A stretch of 64,000 nt of DNA from JAWXUK01 sp044432725. Its GTDB lineage: Bacteria; Bacillota; Clostridia; Oscillospirales; Oscillospiraceae. Numbering within the stretch: the first letter of the stretch is position 1; each line of letters starts with the position of its first letter. The stretch spans positions 1 to 64,000 of the forward strand of contig JAWXUL010000011.1 in assembly GCA_044432725.1 (NCBI GenBank). The letters run 5' to 3'. Under the pieces are notes generated by a model. That model worked only from the letters and a program-made list of their open reading frames with translations, did not search any database and had not been told where the DNA came from. The position numbers were made by a program, and so were the translations under genes. Shown here piece after piece: positions 1 through 8,195 of this stretch.

Positions 1-1
1 A

Positions 2-226
2 AAAGGCTGTCCTTACGACAATGCAGTGGCGGAGGCGACCTATAAAGTGGTGAAGACAGAGTTTGCTTTTGACAGGATTTTTAATAGCCTGGAGGAGTTA
101 GATAGGGAGTTATTTGACTATGTGAATTGGTATAATACCAAGAGGTTGCATGGCAGTTTAGGGTATGTGGCTCCCTGTGATTTTAGGGGGAGCAGTTCGA
201 TAAAAAGTTGTGCAGAAAAGGGTTGA
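2..226 (+). pseudogene. IS3-family transposase (OrfB), C-terminal end, cut by window edge
   Basis: The frame is open from base 2, so the gene begins outside the window. The first residues read KGCPYDNAVAEATYK, the usual context of the catalytic glutamate of the DDE integrase core in IS3/IS150-type OrfB, and the end reads YNTKRLHGSLGYVAP, the family's C-terminal signature. About 74 residues are visible of a normal 270-300. The stop lies at 224-226. The sequence just after it, around 211-232, resembles an IS3-type terminal repeat, and a broken SLH gene follows immediately, so the element probably inserted into that gene. Whether the whole IS is intact cannot be judged from here. Confidence 0.85.
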
Positions 227-1069
227 CAATCCAAACAGCAGAAAACGGCACTGTTACCATGAATCCTTCCAAACCAAAATCAGGTGAAACTGTAACTTTG
301 ACAGTCACTCCAGACGAAGGTTATGAGGTAAGCGAAGTTCTGGTGGAAAATGTGAGTACAGGAGAAAAAAATTAAGGTTACATTAGAGGAAGATGGTACT
401 TATACTTTCACACAGCCATCAGAAATTATAAACTTGGAAGTGATTTTTGTAGAGGTAATGCAAGAGGAAAAAGAAACAATCATCGACCTGCCCATCATCA
501 ACAATATGAGCATAAGCACCTTTAGTGATATTTCTGATACTCTTGTGTGGTACTATGAGTCAGTGAAATTTATTTATGACCGTGGTTTGATGGCAGGAAC
601 AAGTGGAGGCTATTTCGGCCCAGAAACAATCACAAACCGTGGCATGATCGTACAAATTCTCTATAAATTAGCAGGTTCTCCCGCAGTAACAGGAACAAAT
701 TTCACGGATGTAACTTCTATTGACTACTACGCAAACGCCGTGGCTTGGGCAAGTTCTGTGGGCGTGTCTACAGGAACAGGCAATAATCAATTCTCTCCAA
801 ACAAAGATATGAGTAGAGAAGAATTAGTCGTTATGTTGTATGCTTACGAGAAAATCTATGGAAATGGTGGATTCACTGGAATGTGGTCGTTCCCATTGGA
901 CTTCTCTGACGGCAATCATATTAGCGATTGGGCATATGAAGCAACAGCTTGGTGTTTCATGAACGGAATTATTGTAGGAAGAGAAGGCAATACCTTTGAC
1001 CCACAAGGCTCAGCCAAACGATGTGAAGTGGCTCAAATTTTGAAAAACTTCATCGAGTTTTATTCCTAA
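227..1069 (+). pseudogene. SLH-domain surface protein, 5' truncated and frameshifted
   Basis: Two frames give one protein tail. The frame from about 226 to 375 encodes a repeat typical of clostridial surface proteins (NGTVTMNPSKPKSGETVTL), then hits a stop after a run of seven A at 365-371. Removing one A restores the continuation in the other frame (IKVTLEEDGTYTF), which runs through three SLH domains, at about residues 30-85, 90-140 and 145-205 of the 434-1069 reading frame. SLH domains bind pyruvylated secondary cell-wall polymers and hold proteins in the S-layer. The 5' part with the signal peptide is missing, apparently removed by the IS insertion upstream. The A7 tract could be a true mutation, slippage or a sequencing error. 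Confidence 0.8.
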
Positions 1070-1089
1070 AAAGTCTTAGTGAAAATTTA

Positions 1090-1123
1090 TGTAGGCAGTG
1101 TCATAGACACTGTCTACTTTTTA
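1090..1123 (+). terminator. Rho-independent terminator after the SLH gene
   Basis: A 12-bp stem, GTAGGCAGTGTC paired with GACACTGTCTAC (one G-T pair), with a 3-4 base loop and a TTTTT tail, 20 bases downstream of the SLH stop codon. Confidence 0.85.
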
Positions 1124-1182
1124 TTACACGAAATCAAAGTGGCATCAAATAGTTCCATTTCCTTTAACTCTACAAAAAAAGT

Positions 1183-1214
1183 AAGAGGTAAGACGTGATG
1201 TCCTACCTCTTTTC
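1183..1214 (+). terminator. Second hairpin terminator
   Basis: AAGAGGTA pairs with TACCTCTT around a short loop that also contains GAC/GTC pairing, followed by TTTC and preceded by an A-run. It could act on either strand. It separates the SLH remnant from the next promoter. Confidence 0.6.
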
Positions 1215-1313
1215 TTGACCTAGTAAAAGTTGCACTTTTCCACCATTACCCCATTTTCATTGACAAAAAAATACAATATGATAAACTATAACCAAGATAA
1301 GGAGGGGATATTG

Positions 1314-1481
1314 ATGACTTGGACAGTGATTTCCGGATATTTAGATACACATTTCAACTATATCGGTACTCTGGGTGAGGATGTATTTTCAGAAATTTTG
1401 TGGGATAAAGAATGTGCGCTTAGCACAAAGGGGATCCTTAGCTTGACATCATTTTCAGAAGAGCTCCCCACTCCCCCGTAA
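1314..1481 (+). CDS. Short hypothetical protein, probably a truncated gene start
   Basis: An ATG at 1314 follows a strong ribosome site (AAGGAGGGG at about 1299-1307) and a plausible promoter, TTGACA at 1260-1265 with TAAACT at 1282-1287. The 55-residue product begins MTWTVISGYLDTHF and matches no family I recognise. The good expression signals contrast with an abrupt, low-quality C-terminus, and IS5-type transposase fragments follow. I infer that a longer gene was cut here by an insertion. A near-repeat, ACAAAGGGGAT at about 1428 and 1530, may mark the edges of that event. Confidence 0.4.
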   Translation: MTWTVISGYLDTHFNYIGTLGEDVFSEILWDKECALSTKGILSLTSFSEELPTPP

Positions 1482-1543
1482 ACGAATAACAGGAATTCCT
1501 TTCTCCAATAAACATTCTCATACCATAAACAAAGGGGATATCC

Positions 1544-1760
1544 TTGGTCGAACCACACTACGATGCAGGAAAAAGAGGAAACAAACCCTACGATTTAGAA
1601 CTTATGTTACGAATTCACATCCTCCAAAATTTTTACGATTGTTCAGATGATGGAGCTCAACAGAAGAGCCAGATAGCCGTGCATTCTCTGATTTTTGCGA
1701 TGGTTCTTCTAGCAATCAAGAGCCAGAAAGTTCATGTAAAACTATCACATCATGTTCCTT
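1544..1760 (+). pseudogene. IS5-family transposase N-terminal remnant, frameshifted
   Basis: The frame from 1544 reads VEPHYDAGKRGNKPYDLELM followed by LRIHILQNFYDCSDDG, the DUF772-type N-terminal region of IS5-group transposases. After about 1650 the family resemblance moves to another frame, which reads DSRAFSDFCDGSSSN, as expected for the conserved YDSRAFSDFCG segment. The catalytic DDE half is absent. This is therefore a frameshifted and truncated relic that cannot make a working transposase. Confidence 0.75.
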
Positions 1761-1814
1761 TGATTAGGTTGTTATGTTGCTGTGAATCAAGCCTGTTTTT
1801 AAGGATATATTAAA

Positions 1815-1971
1815 GGGACCTCTAAAAACCCTAAACAACAATAAAATAATTCCTTCGCCCTTATTTTCGCCATGAAAAGTTCTGAATCCACCAAGGATTA
1901 AGAACTTTTTCAGAACAATCTAAGAACAAAAAATTTTGTACTCTTGTCCCCCAAGAGTTTTTAGAGGTCCC
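1815..1971. repeat. Miniature inverted-repeat element (about 157 bp), possibly IS5-derived
   Basis: GGGACCTCTAAAAAC at 1815-1829 is repeated as its exact reverse complement, GTTTTTAGAGGTCCC, at 1957-1971: a 15-bp perfect terminal inverted repeat around about 127 bp without coding potential. The interior includes a second dyad, AGTTCTGAATCC / GATTAAGAACTTTTTCAGAAC. It lies directly after the transposase remnant, so it may be a non-autonomous derivative of that element or its remaining end plus a solo copy. No clear target duplication is seen. From 1972 to 2146 I see no gene. Confidence 0.65.
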
Positions 1972-2146
1972 CTAAACTAAGTGATAAGCCAGAATTAGGG
2001 AAAGAAGTGGCCGAAATCTGTTTAGAACATCTGACCATATGATGGTAGTTAAGAAGCACCTGCCTTACGCTATGAGGATGGCACTGTGGCACGTTGCTAG
2101 TCCAGAGATTTCTTGCGTTATCCTGTTTTTCTTTTTGGATGAACCA

Positions 2147-2815
2147 CTAGGAGCATATCTCTAAAGAGTATTGCATCGAACGAAGGTGTAACTTCATATA
2201 TTGGAATGCACTGCCTCCATTTTTGCTTTTTATTGCGTTTAAAATCCGTTGATGAAATTGATTTGCCTCATCTTTGGACATTTTATTCATTAAAATGCTT
2301 TCTTCTTGTAAAATAGGAAAATAAGCATCGACGAGAGTATGCTGTATCCTATTACCGGAAGCCTTAGCAATCAAACTGTGAAATCCTAAGTCAGCTTTTT
2401 GATATTCTTTCTCAGAAATACGATTGGATTTCATGGTTTCCACATACTCCTCCATCTTTAAAATGTCCTCAGAAGAAGCCGACTTTGCAGCTGTTTTTGC
2501 AAAAAATGGTTCAAGTTCCAATGATAATTCAAAAATATCTAAGAGTAAATCTTTTTCTTTTTGAAACATATCAGCAAAAGTACGTTTCATGACTTCGTTG
2601 GTACTATCTACAATGAACAAGCCTTTTCCAGGACAACGTTGTAAAAAACCTCGAACTTCTAAAGACAGAACTGCTTGCCGCACTGTTGTACGAGAAACAC
2701 CAAGGATTTTGACTAGTTCCCCTTCACATGGAAAATAATCTTTTTTATGATAAATGTTATTTTTGATCATTTCTATCAAGGTTTCTTCCGTAATATCTGC
2801 TAACTTTTTTTTCAT
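2147..2815 (-). CDS. GntR-family transcriptional regulator, FadR/FCD type
   Basis: The 222-residue protein has an N-terminal winged helix (about residues 5-72, with SRTTVRQAVLSLEVRGFLQ as recognition region and wing) and a C-terminal helical FCD ligand domain (about 90-215). Candidate metal-ligand histidines are in LGFHSLIAKASGN and in the HQRIL and LHLRSM segments. FCD regulators usually sense sugar acids or other organic acids and repress nearby catabolic genes. It sits 19 bp downstream of the GH2 pseudogene on the same strand, which suggests a sugar-acid sensor of the now decayed locus. Length and domain order are normal, so the gene looks intact. Confidence 0.88.
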   Translation of the reverse strand: MKKKLADITEETLIEMIKNNIYHKKDYFPCEGELVKILGVSRTTVRQAVLSLEVRGFLQRCPGKGLFIVDSTNEVMKRTFADMFQKEKDLLLDIFELSLELEPFFAKTAAKSASSEDILKMEEYVETMKSNRISEKEYQKADLGFHSLIAKASGNRIQHTLVDAYFPILQEESILMNKMSKDEANQFHQRILNAIKSKNGGSAFQYMKLHLRSMQYSLEICS

Positions 2816-2834
2816 TGACTTCCCTTTCTCATAG

Positions 2835-4558
2835 CTATAACAAGCATTTGTTACAATGGGATAGAATTGGCGTATTCACAAAAACACCAGTCGTTGCATG
2901 TTCTAAACCTAATCCAGAGGCTTTTATTTCTAGCAGTCCAGTCTCCTTCCCCCTTGCCACAGCAACACACTGACCATAAAAAGCAGGACAAGTATCAGAA
3001 TAAAAAGGACGAATGGATGTTTGAGAGCCGTTGTCTGCAACCACGTATTCCCCTGCACCAGTGACTGAAAAAATTATTTTGTGTGAAGCATTGGGGCATA
3101 GGTTACCTTCTTTATCCACAATTTGGACACGAACAAAAGCTAGTTCATCACTAAATATACTTGTTTTTTCAGGAATCAATACAATTTTAAAAGGGTCACC
3201 TGCTGTTTTGACCAAATGTTTTCCTAGTATATCTCCTTTTTCATCAAACCCTACCGCTAGAATTTCTCCTGATTCATAAGGAACTTCTTTCCAGATAAAG
3301 CGATATCGTGGAATTTCATGGCATTTTTCTGAGTCAATCGTAAGAATTCTATTGAAATCTCTTTTAGCCACCCCTTGTGATTTGCCATTGACAAACAACT
3401 CCACTGAATCTGCATTACTGTGGCAATGCACTTCTATTTTTGTATATCCTTCCCAATTCCAATGGGGAAGAAGATGAACGACTGGTTCTTCACTCCATCT
3501 CGCTTTATAGATATAATAACGATCTTTCGGGATTCCTGCTAAATCAAAAATGCCAAAATAAGAAACATGAGCAGGCCACTGATTACGAAATGGTGTTGGT
3601 TCTCCTAGATAGTCGAAGCCTGTCCATGTAAATTGCCCCAAAATTTCTGGAGATTGGTCTTGTCCTGCAAATTCTTTCTCCACAGAATACCCCCAATGAG
3701 GACCTACGTTATCATAAGAACTAAGTTTCCCAGTAGGGTTGGGGCTAGTTGTAAAGTCTTCTACTACTGGCTGTGGATAATAACCACGAGTACTTCTGGT
3801 ACTTTCAGTTTCGCTACCATAGATAATTCAATTAGGATGCTCTTTTAAGTATTTTTCATACTTAAAGGCATGATAATTAAAGCCAATGACATCCACTTGA
3901 TCACAAAAACCTAAACTGATCGCCTTATCAGGGTTGTTGATGCCAAAAGTTGTATACCATCTATCAACCTAGAACTTACAAAAGTTCCATTAAAGTCCAC
4001 ATAAGCTTCTTGGGTTTCAAGCAAACGAACAGGACGATAAATACCAGCACCTGTGTACCAACGAGAGGCACTTTCTTTTGGGTTAGCCACAACAACTAAC
4101 AAGTTTTCTTCAGAAAATTTCACTGCTTTTGTACAATCTACAGAAAAGGAGCTGTATCCATAAGGACGCCCCCCAACATAGATTCTGTTGACATAAATTT
4201 CGGAGTTTGACATGACACCATCAAATTCTATAAAAACATTTTTTGTATCTCTTTGCAGCATAAACTTTCTGCGATAAATACCAAAACCATAGATGGGCAG
4301 TCCCCCTGTTCGTCCTATGTGGGTTGTTTCACTCAGGATGCCATCAGCAATCACTTTTTCGTACTGAGCGTCATGCTCAGGAGAAAAGTTTCCTTCTATC
4401 GCCCAAACGTGGGGGACTTTTACCTCTTTCCATGTGTTGTCATCAAAATCAAATGTCTTAGATTGCGTAACCCAAGGTTCACGTTCCGTGGAAAGACTGT
4501 GATGAAATTTCCAAAAATCAGATAATACGGTTATTTTTCTTGTGGACATAGCCTTCAT
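2835..4558 (-). pseudogene. Glycoside hydrolase family 2 (beta-galactosidase/glucuronidase type), inactivated
   Basis: The N-terminal sugar-binding domain (frame 3911-4558; e.g. GFGIYRRKF, SRWYTGAGIYRPVRL) and the C-terminal domains (frame 2835-3683; e.g. FTWTGFDYLGEPTPF) are clearly GH2. Between them, at about 3911-3960, the frame shifts (GIQLLAS in one frame, TTFGINNPDKAISLGF in another), and roughly 200-250 residues of the catalytic barrel are missing, including the acid/base region. An in-frame TGA at 3828-3830 lies directly before the nucleophile motif (IIYGSETESTRS). A deletion with frameshift plus a nonsense codon means no active enzyme. A LacI-type operator sits just upstream at 4588-4597. 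The start choice is uncertain (4558 or 4549). Confidence 0.88.
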
Positions 4559-4587
4559 CTTTTTTTTCTTAATTATATATTTTTTAA

Positions 4588-4597
4588 GTACTCGAGT
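4588..4597. promoter_or_regulatory. Candidate LacI-family operator upstream of GH2
   Basis: GTACTCGAGT contains the perfect palindrome ACTCGAGT centred on CG, the usual layout of LacI-family operators. Related boxes occur upstream of the LacI gene (5658-5665, ATCCGAGT) and in the importer leader (5972-5981, GTACTCGGGT; 6041-6048, ACTCGTGT). Confidence 0.5.
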
Positions 4598-4633
4598 GCA
4601 TACTCATTAAAATAGCACCTGAGCAGATTTTTT

Positions 4634-5635
4634 CTACTCAGGTAAGGTGGAATCTCTAAAAATTAACTTAGGACTAATTTGTACATCATAAACTTTTTCG
4701 TTTTGGCACTTTTTAATCAGTACTTCTGTTGCTAATTGGCTAATATAGGATGCCTCTAAATCAACTACTGTGAGTTTAGGAACACAAATGCGTGAGTAGG
4801 TAGTATCGTCATAGGCGATCACCTCTACATCCTCAGGAGGAGAAATTCCTAATTCGGCCAAGGAATTCAGCACCACCAAGGCAATAGAATTATTCAAACA
4901 CAGCAATAATTCTGGCTTTTTATTTTTTTTCGTAAATAGCTCTTGCATCAAGTGGGTCACTGATTCGATATCCTGAATATTAACGAAAACTTTTTGTAAT
5001 GATAATGGTATCTTGTTTGTTTTCGCAATATTTTCGAGAACTTCAAGTTTTGCATCTGTGTATTCTTCTGTGGAGTTATCCTCCTCATATGCAATATATG
5101 CAAGTTTCTTTTTATGATACTTTTTCATGTGTGCTAGTATTTCTTCAGTGGCAATTTGATAATTGAAAGTAATTCTTGAAACCAGAGGGCTTTCAAAATT
5201 TGTCGGACTGCTTCCTAAAATCACAACAGGGATTTTCATTTCATCGGCTATTTTTTTTAAGGCTTCCTCTGATACATCATAGGTACACACCAAAACGCCA
5301 CTTATCATATAACTGCATAAATCAAGGACATACTCATCATCTACATAATTCGCAACCAAGGTGGTGTAACCATTGTTTTTGGCAGTCACCATAGCTGTAT
5401 CGGCTAATTGGGAGTGATAGGGATTTGAAAATTCAGTAAATAGAAAAGCAAGTTGTTTTGAATTTTTCATTTTCAAATTTTTGGCAACAGGATTTGGTTT
5501 GTATCCAAGTTTTTGAATTGCCACTTTAATTCTCTGTCTCTTCTCTTCACTGACATATCCGTTACCATTGGTATAATAGGAAACAGCAGTGGTAGAAACG
5601 TTGGCTTCTTTCGCCACATCTTTTCTATTTGCCAT
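4634..5635 (-). CDS. LacI-family transcriptional repressor
   Basis: An ATG at 5635 follows GAGAGGTG at a suitable distance, giving 333 residues, the usual family length. The N-terminus is the LacI helix-turn-helix plus hinge (NRKDVAKEANVSTTAVSYYT, then KLGYKPNPVAKNL). The rest is the periplasmic-binding-protein-like sensor domain (about 60-333). It lies between the GH2 pseudogene and the divergent importer permease. Related CG-centred palindromes occur before all three units, so it most likely repressed both sides and itself. The gene appears intact although its targets are broken. Confidence 0.9.
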   Translation of the reverse strand: MANRKDVAKEANVSTTAVSYYTNGNGYVSEEKRQRIKVAIQKLGYKPNPVAKNLKMKNSKQLAFLFTEFSNPYHSQLADTAMVTAKNNGYTTLVANYVDDEYVLDLCSYMISGVLVCTYDVSEEALKKIADEMKIPVVILGSSPTNFESPLVSRITFNYQIATEEILAHMKKYHKKKLAYIAYEEDNSTEEYTDAKLEVLENIAKTNKIPLSLQKVFVNIQDIESVTHLMQELFTKKNKKPELLLCLNNSIALVVLNSLAELGISPPEDVEVIAYDDTTYSRICVPKLTVVDLEASYISQLATEVLIKKCQNEKVYDVQISPKLIFRDSTLPE

Positions 5636-5657
5636 ATAAAACACCTCTCACTTATAA

Positions 5658-5665
5658 ATCCGAGT
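5658..5665. promoter_or_regulatory. Candidate autoregulatory LacI operator
   Basis: ATCCGAGT (reverse complement ACTCGGAT) lies about 25 bp upstream of the LacI start and matches the ACTCGRGT box seen at 4588 and 5972. It is a single weak copy, supported only by the shared core. Confidence 0.35.
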
Positions 5666-5927
5666 TTAGTTATTTACAACTAATTTAGCACATATTTCTT
5701 TTTCTGTCAAGAACAAAAAAGAAATATTTCGATTCTGGTTAAAAATAGATAAATGTCTCATCAAAATTTGTATCATTATGATAAATAAAAAAATTTTGAC
5801 CAAACGACCTTTGTTGCTGTCGTTTAGAATCAATCTCGTTATTTATCTATGGACTTAGTGACAATGCACAATTTCTATCTTCTATTTTTGTTTATTGTGT
5901 CATTTTTTTCTTATTTTTAATTTTTTC

Positions 5928-5956
5928 TTGACAGTATAATCTTTCTATGCTAAAGT
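5928..5956 (+). promoter_or_regulatory. Sigma-A type promoter of the importer operon
   Basis: TTGACA (5928-5933), a 17-bp spacer and TAAAGT (5951-5956). Transcription would start near 5963, giving a leader of about 160 bases that holds two operator-like boxes. The preceding stretch 5700-5927 is very AT-rich, with no gene seen. Confidence 0.75.
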
Positions 5957-5971
5957 AAACACATGAAAACT

Positions 5972-5981
5972 GTACTCGGGT
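5972..5981. promoter_or_regulatory. Candidate LacI operator in the importer leader
   Basis: GTACTCGGGT lies about 16 bp downstream of the -10 box, a position where a bound repressor would block transcription. It shares the GTACTCGRGT core with 4588-4597. A further related box, GGACTCGTGTCC with GGAC/GTCC arms, is at 6039-6050. Confidence 0.5.
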
Positions 5982-6122
5982 TTACATTGCAAGAAAAATC
6001 AAATGCCAAAGAAGAGTACATATTTTTTTGAGCAATGTGGACTCGTGTCCAGTCTGCCCTTGTTTGAGTCGTATTCCATGGTTTGAAGATTTATTTTTTA
6101 TGAGGAAGAAAAGAGGTTTGTT

Positions 6123-7226
6123 ATGAGTTTATCTAAAAAGAATCAGCAGGGTGGAATCAATCATGACACCACGCTTCGTTACGTGATGAAGCACCCCATG
6201 CTCTATATCATGATGATTCCCGGTCTTGTGTATTATTTCGTATTCGCTTATATGCCCATGGAAGGACTGCTACTGGCTTTTCATGAATATTCTCCTATGG
6301 GCTCTATACGTGGAGAGGAATTTGTTGCGCTGAAATACTTTGAAATGATGTTCAAAAGCTCGGACTTTACTCGTATTTTATATAATACATTAATTATTTC
6401 TTTCCTAAATCTGGGGATTGGTTTCTTTGTTCCCATTATTTTAGGGTAACACCTTATAATTCCCGTTTTCAAATTTCAAGAAAAAATGGTTCGCAAAAAG
6501 TTGAAATTTGAGCGTAATCCTTTGTGGATTGCCGAAAATTTCAGCGAATTTGTGGGACATTTTTTGAAGTAATTTGGAAATGAGGGATTGTGAGGTGTTG
6601 CCTTAGTTCTTTTACTAAACGAGGTACGGACAGCTTGGTTCAAAAGTACGGTGCAAAGTATTATCTATATCCCACATTTTTTCTCTTGGGTGATTGTGGC
6701 GAGTATTACTTACCAAATGTTTTCCTTGGATGGTGGCATCAATACCCTTTTATTTGAATTGACAGGAGAAAAAACACCTTTTTTAATTAGTAATGACTGG
6801 TTTCGTCCTTTGGTTGTGGGTCAAAGCATCTGGAAGAGTGCTGGTTGGGGTTCTATTATTTATCTTGCTTCCATTGCTTCTATTGATTCTTCTCTTTATG
6901 AAGCCGCAGATATCGACGGTGCGAATCGCTGGCAAAAAATGTTTTATATCACAATCCCTGGAATCAGCTTAACCATTTCTACTATGTTGATTCTAAGTGT
7001 GGGGGCTGTGATGAGTTCAAATTTTGATCAACTATTTTTGATGGTGAATACTTCTAATTCCAGTGTTGGCGATGTGTTTGATACCTTTATCTATGGTCAA
7101 GGAATTGGCGCAGGACGTTTTTCCTTTGCAACAGCCATGGGGATGTTCAAATCAGTTGTGGGACTTATTTTAGTTTTAACTGCAAACTGGATTTCAGGAA
7201 AAATTAGCGACAATAAAATTATTTAA
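6123..7226 (+). pseudogene. Oligosaccharide ABC importer permease (LplB type), split by a miniature element
   Basis: The first part (6123-6449, RBS AAGAGG, start ATG) encodes the N-terminus and first membrane segments of a CUT1-type permease (YMPMEGLLLAFHEYSP). The remainder continues at about 6604 (LVLLLNEVRTAWF, IIYIPHFFSWVIV) through the EAA-type loop (EAADIDGANRWQKMFYITIP) to the stop at 7226. Between them lies a 158-bp inverted-repeat element plus a TTAG duplication. The insert is 162 bp, so the frame is kept, but a TAA at 6447-6449 ends translation. Removing it leaves an uninterrupted permease of about 314 residues. A functional product is unlikely unless excision occurs. Confidence 0.92.
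6445..6602. mobile_element. Miniature inverted-repeat element, copy 1 (158 bp), inside a permease gene
   Basis: The ends are GGTAACACC (6445-6453) and GGTGTTGCC (6594-6602), imperfect inverted repeats that extend inward (TTATAATTCCC against GGGATTGTGA). Both sides carry TTAG (6441-6444 and 6603-6606), a 4-bp target duplication. The interior contains GTGGATTGCCGAAA and TTTCAGCGAATTTGTGGG, also present in copies at 26370, 47089 and, decayed, 58662. It has no ORF, so a transposase must act in trans. None matching is identifiable in the window. Confidence 0.88.
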
Positions 7227-7230
7227 GAGA

Positions 7231-7911
7231 GTGAGGCTACATGTTATGAAAAATAAAAAGATTGAGATTGCTGATGTCATCATCTATATTCTACTGTCAA
7301 TGAGTGCATTATCCTGTTTAATTCCATTGATTCATGTGGTGGCTTGCGCCATTGCTTCCCCAGCTGATATGGCTTCAAGTAGTTTTTTGCTCTTTCCAAA
7401 AGAGTTTTCTTTTTCTGCGATTCAATATATTTTAGATACACCTACTTTCCCTAGATCTCTTTGGAATTCTACTTGGACAACAATGGTTGCAACCACATTT
7501 TCTATGATTGCAACCACATTACTAGCATATCCTTTGGCACATACTGATTTGCATGGTCGGTCACTGATTATGTTTCTTCTTGTATTTACCATGATTTTCA
7601 ACCCTGGACTCATTCCTGGTTATCTGAACGTGAAGCGTTTAAATCTATTAGATACATGGTGGTCCTTGTTGATTCCACAAAAGATTTCTACTTACAACTT
7701 AATTTTGGTAAAGAATTATTTTCAATCTATTCCAACAGAACTAAGAGAATCTGCAAAATGTGATGGTGCAGGTGATTTTCGTATTTACTGGCAAATCATT
7801 TTACCTCTTGCCAAGCCTGTGCTTGCCACTGTTGCTTTGTTTTATGCAGTAGGAAATTGGAATTCCTATTTGAACGCTATTTTATTTGTATTGGTTCTAA
7901 TGACTATGTGA
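7231..7911 (+). pseudogene. Second oligosaccharide ABC importer permease (YtcP/LplC type), 3' truncated
   Basis: A CUT1 inner-membrane permease with the expected EAA loop (LRESAKCDGAGDFRIYWQIILP) and several membrane segments. The better start may be the ATG at 7246. About 226 residues remain of the usual 290-310. After NWNSYLNAILF the family sequence stops (normally a LWPLQLVLR-like region follows), and the frame ends in a few unrelated residues. The next bases encode the tail of a substrate-binding protein, so a deletion has fused the two genes. It follows the first permease by a few bases, the standard LplB-YtcP order. Confidence 0.87.
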
Positions 7912-8028
7912 TGGGGGTCATTGACCAAGGAACTTTGGAAGGAATTTATGATGAGTGGTACAGCGAAAAAGGTGGATCAGACTTTGTGAGGATTATACAG
8001 AACAGTATAAAGTATTAACTGCTGACTA
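7895..8028 (+). pseudogene. Remnant of the solute-binding lipoprotein of the importer
   Basis: The frame starting near 7896 reads SNDYVMGVIDQGTLEG then IYDEWYSEKGGSDF, and after a one-base shift EDYTEQYKVLTAD and stop. This is the typical C-terminus of LplA/YesO-like extracellular binding proteins. Only about 40 of some 500 residues remain. It directly abuts the truncated permease, marking a deletion of about 1.7 kb. Confidence 0.7.
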
Positions 8029-8051
8029 ATGCCCTGAAGTGAACCTCTATT

Positions 8052-8090
8052 AAAAGCAATTTCCTTTCACGAGGAGATTGCTTTTTTTAG
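8052..8090 (+). terminator. Rho-independent terminator of the decayed importer operon
   Basis: AAAGCAATTTCC pairs with GGAGATTGCTTT around a short loop, followed by TTTTTT. It lies about 25 bp after the binding-protein remnant. Confidence 0.8.
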
Positions 8091-8115
8091 AAAGAATCTG
8101 GTTCATGATTCTGTT

Positions 8116-8143
8116 TTGATACTCTTTCTATTTAATTTACTAT
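8116..8143 (+). promoter_or_regulatory. Promoter of the SLH-glycosidase pseudogene
   Basis: TTGATA (8116-8121), 16-bp spacer and TACTAT (8138-8143). The gene starts 52 bp downstream after AAGGA. Confidence 0.5.
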
Positions 8144-8195
8144 ATTTAATGGAATTAGTGTTTGGAAAATCTAAATTTATGTAAGGAATCATATT

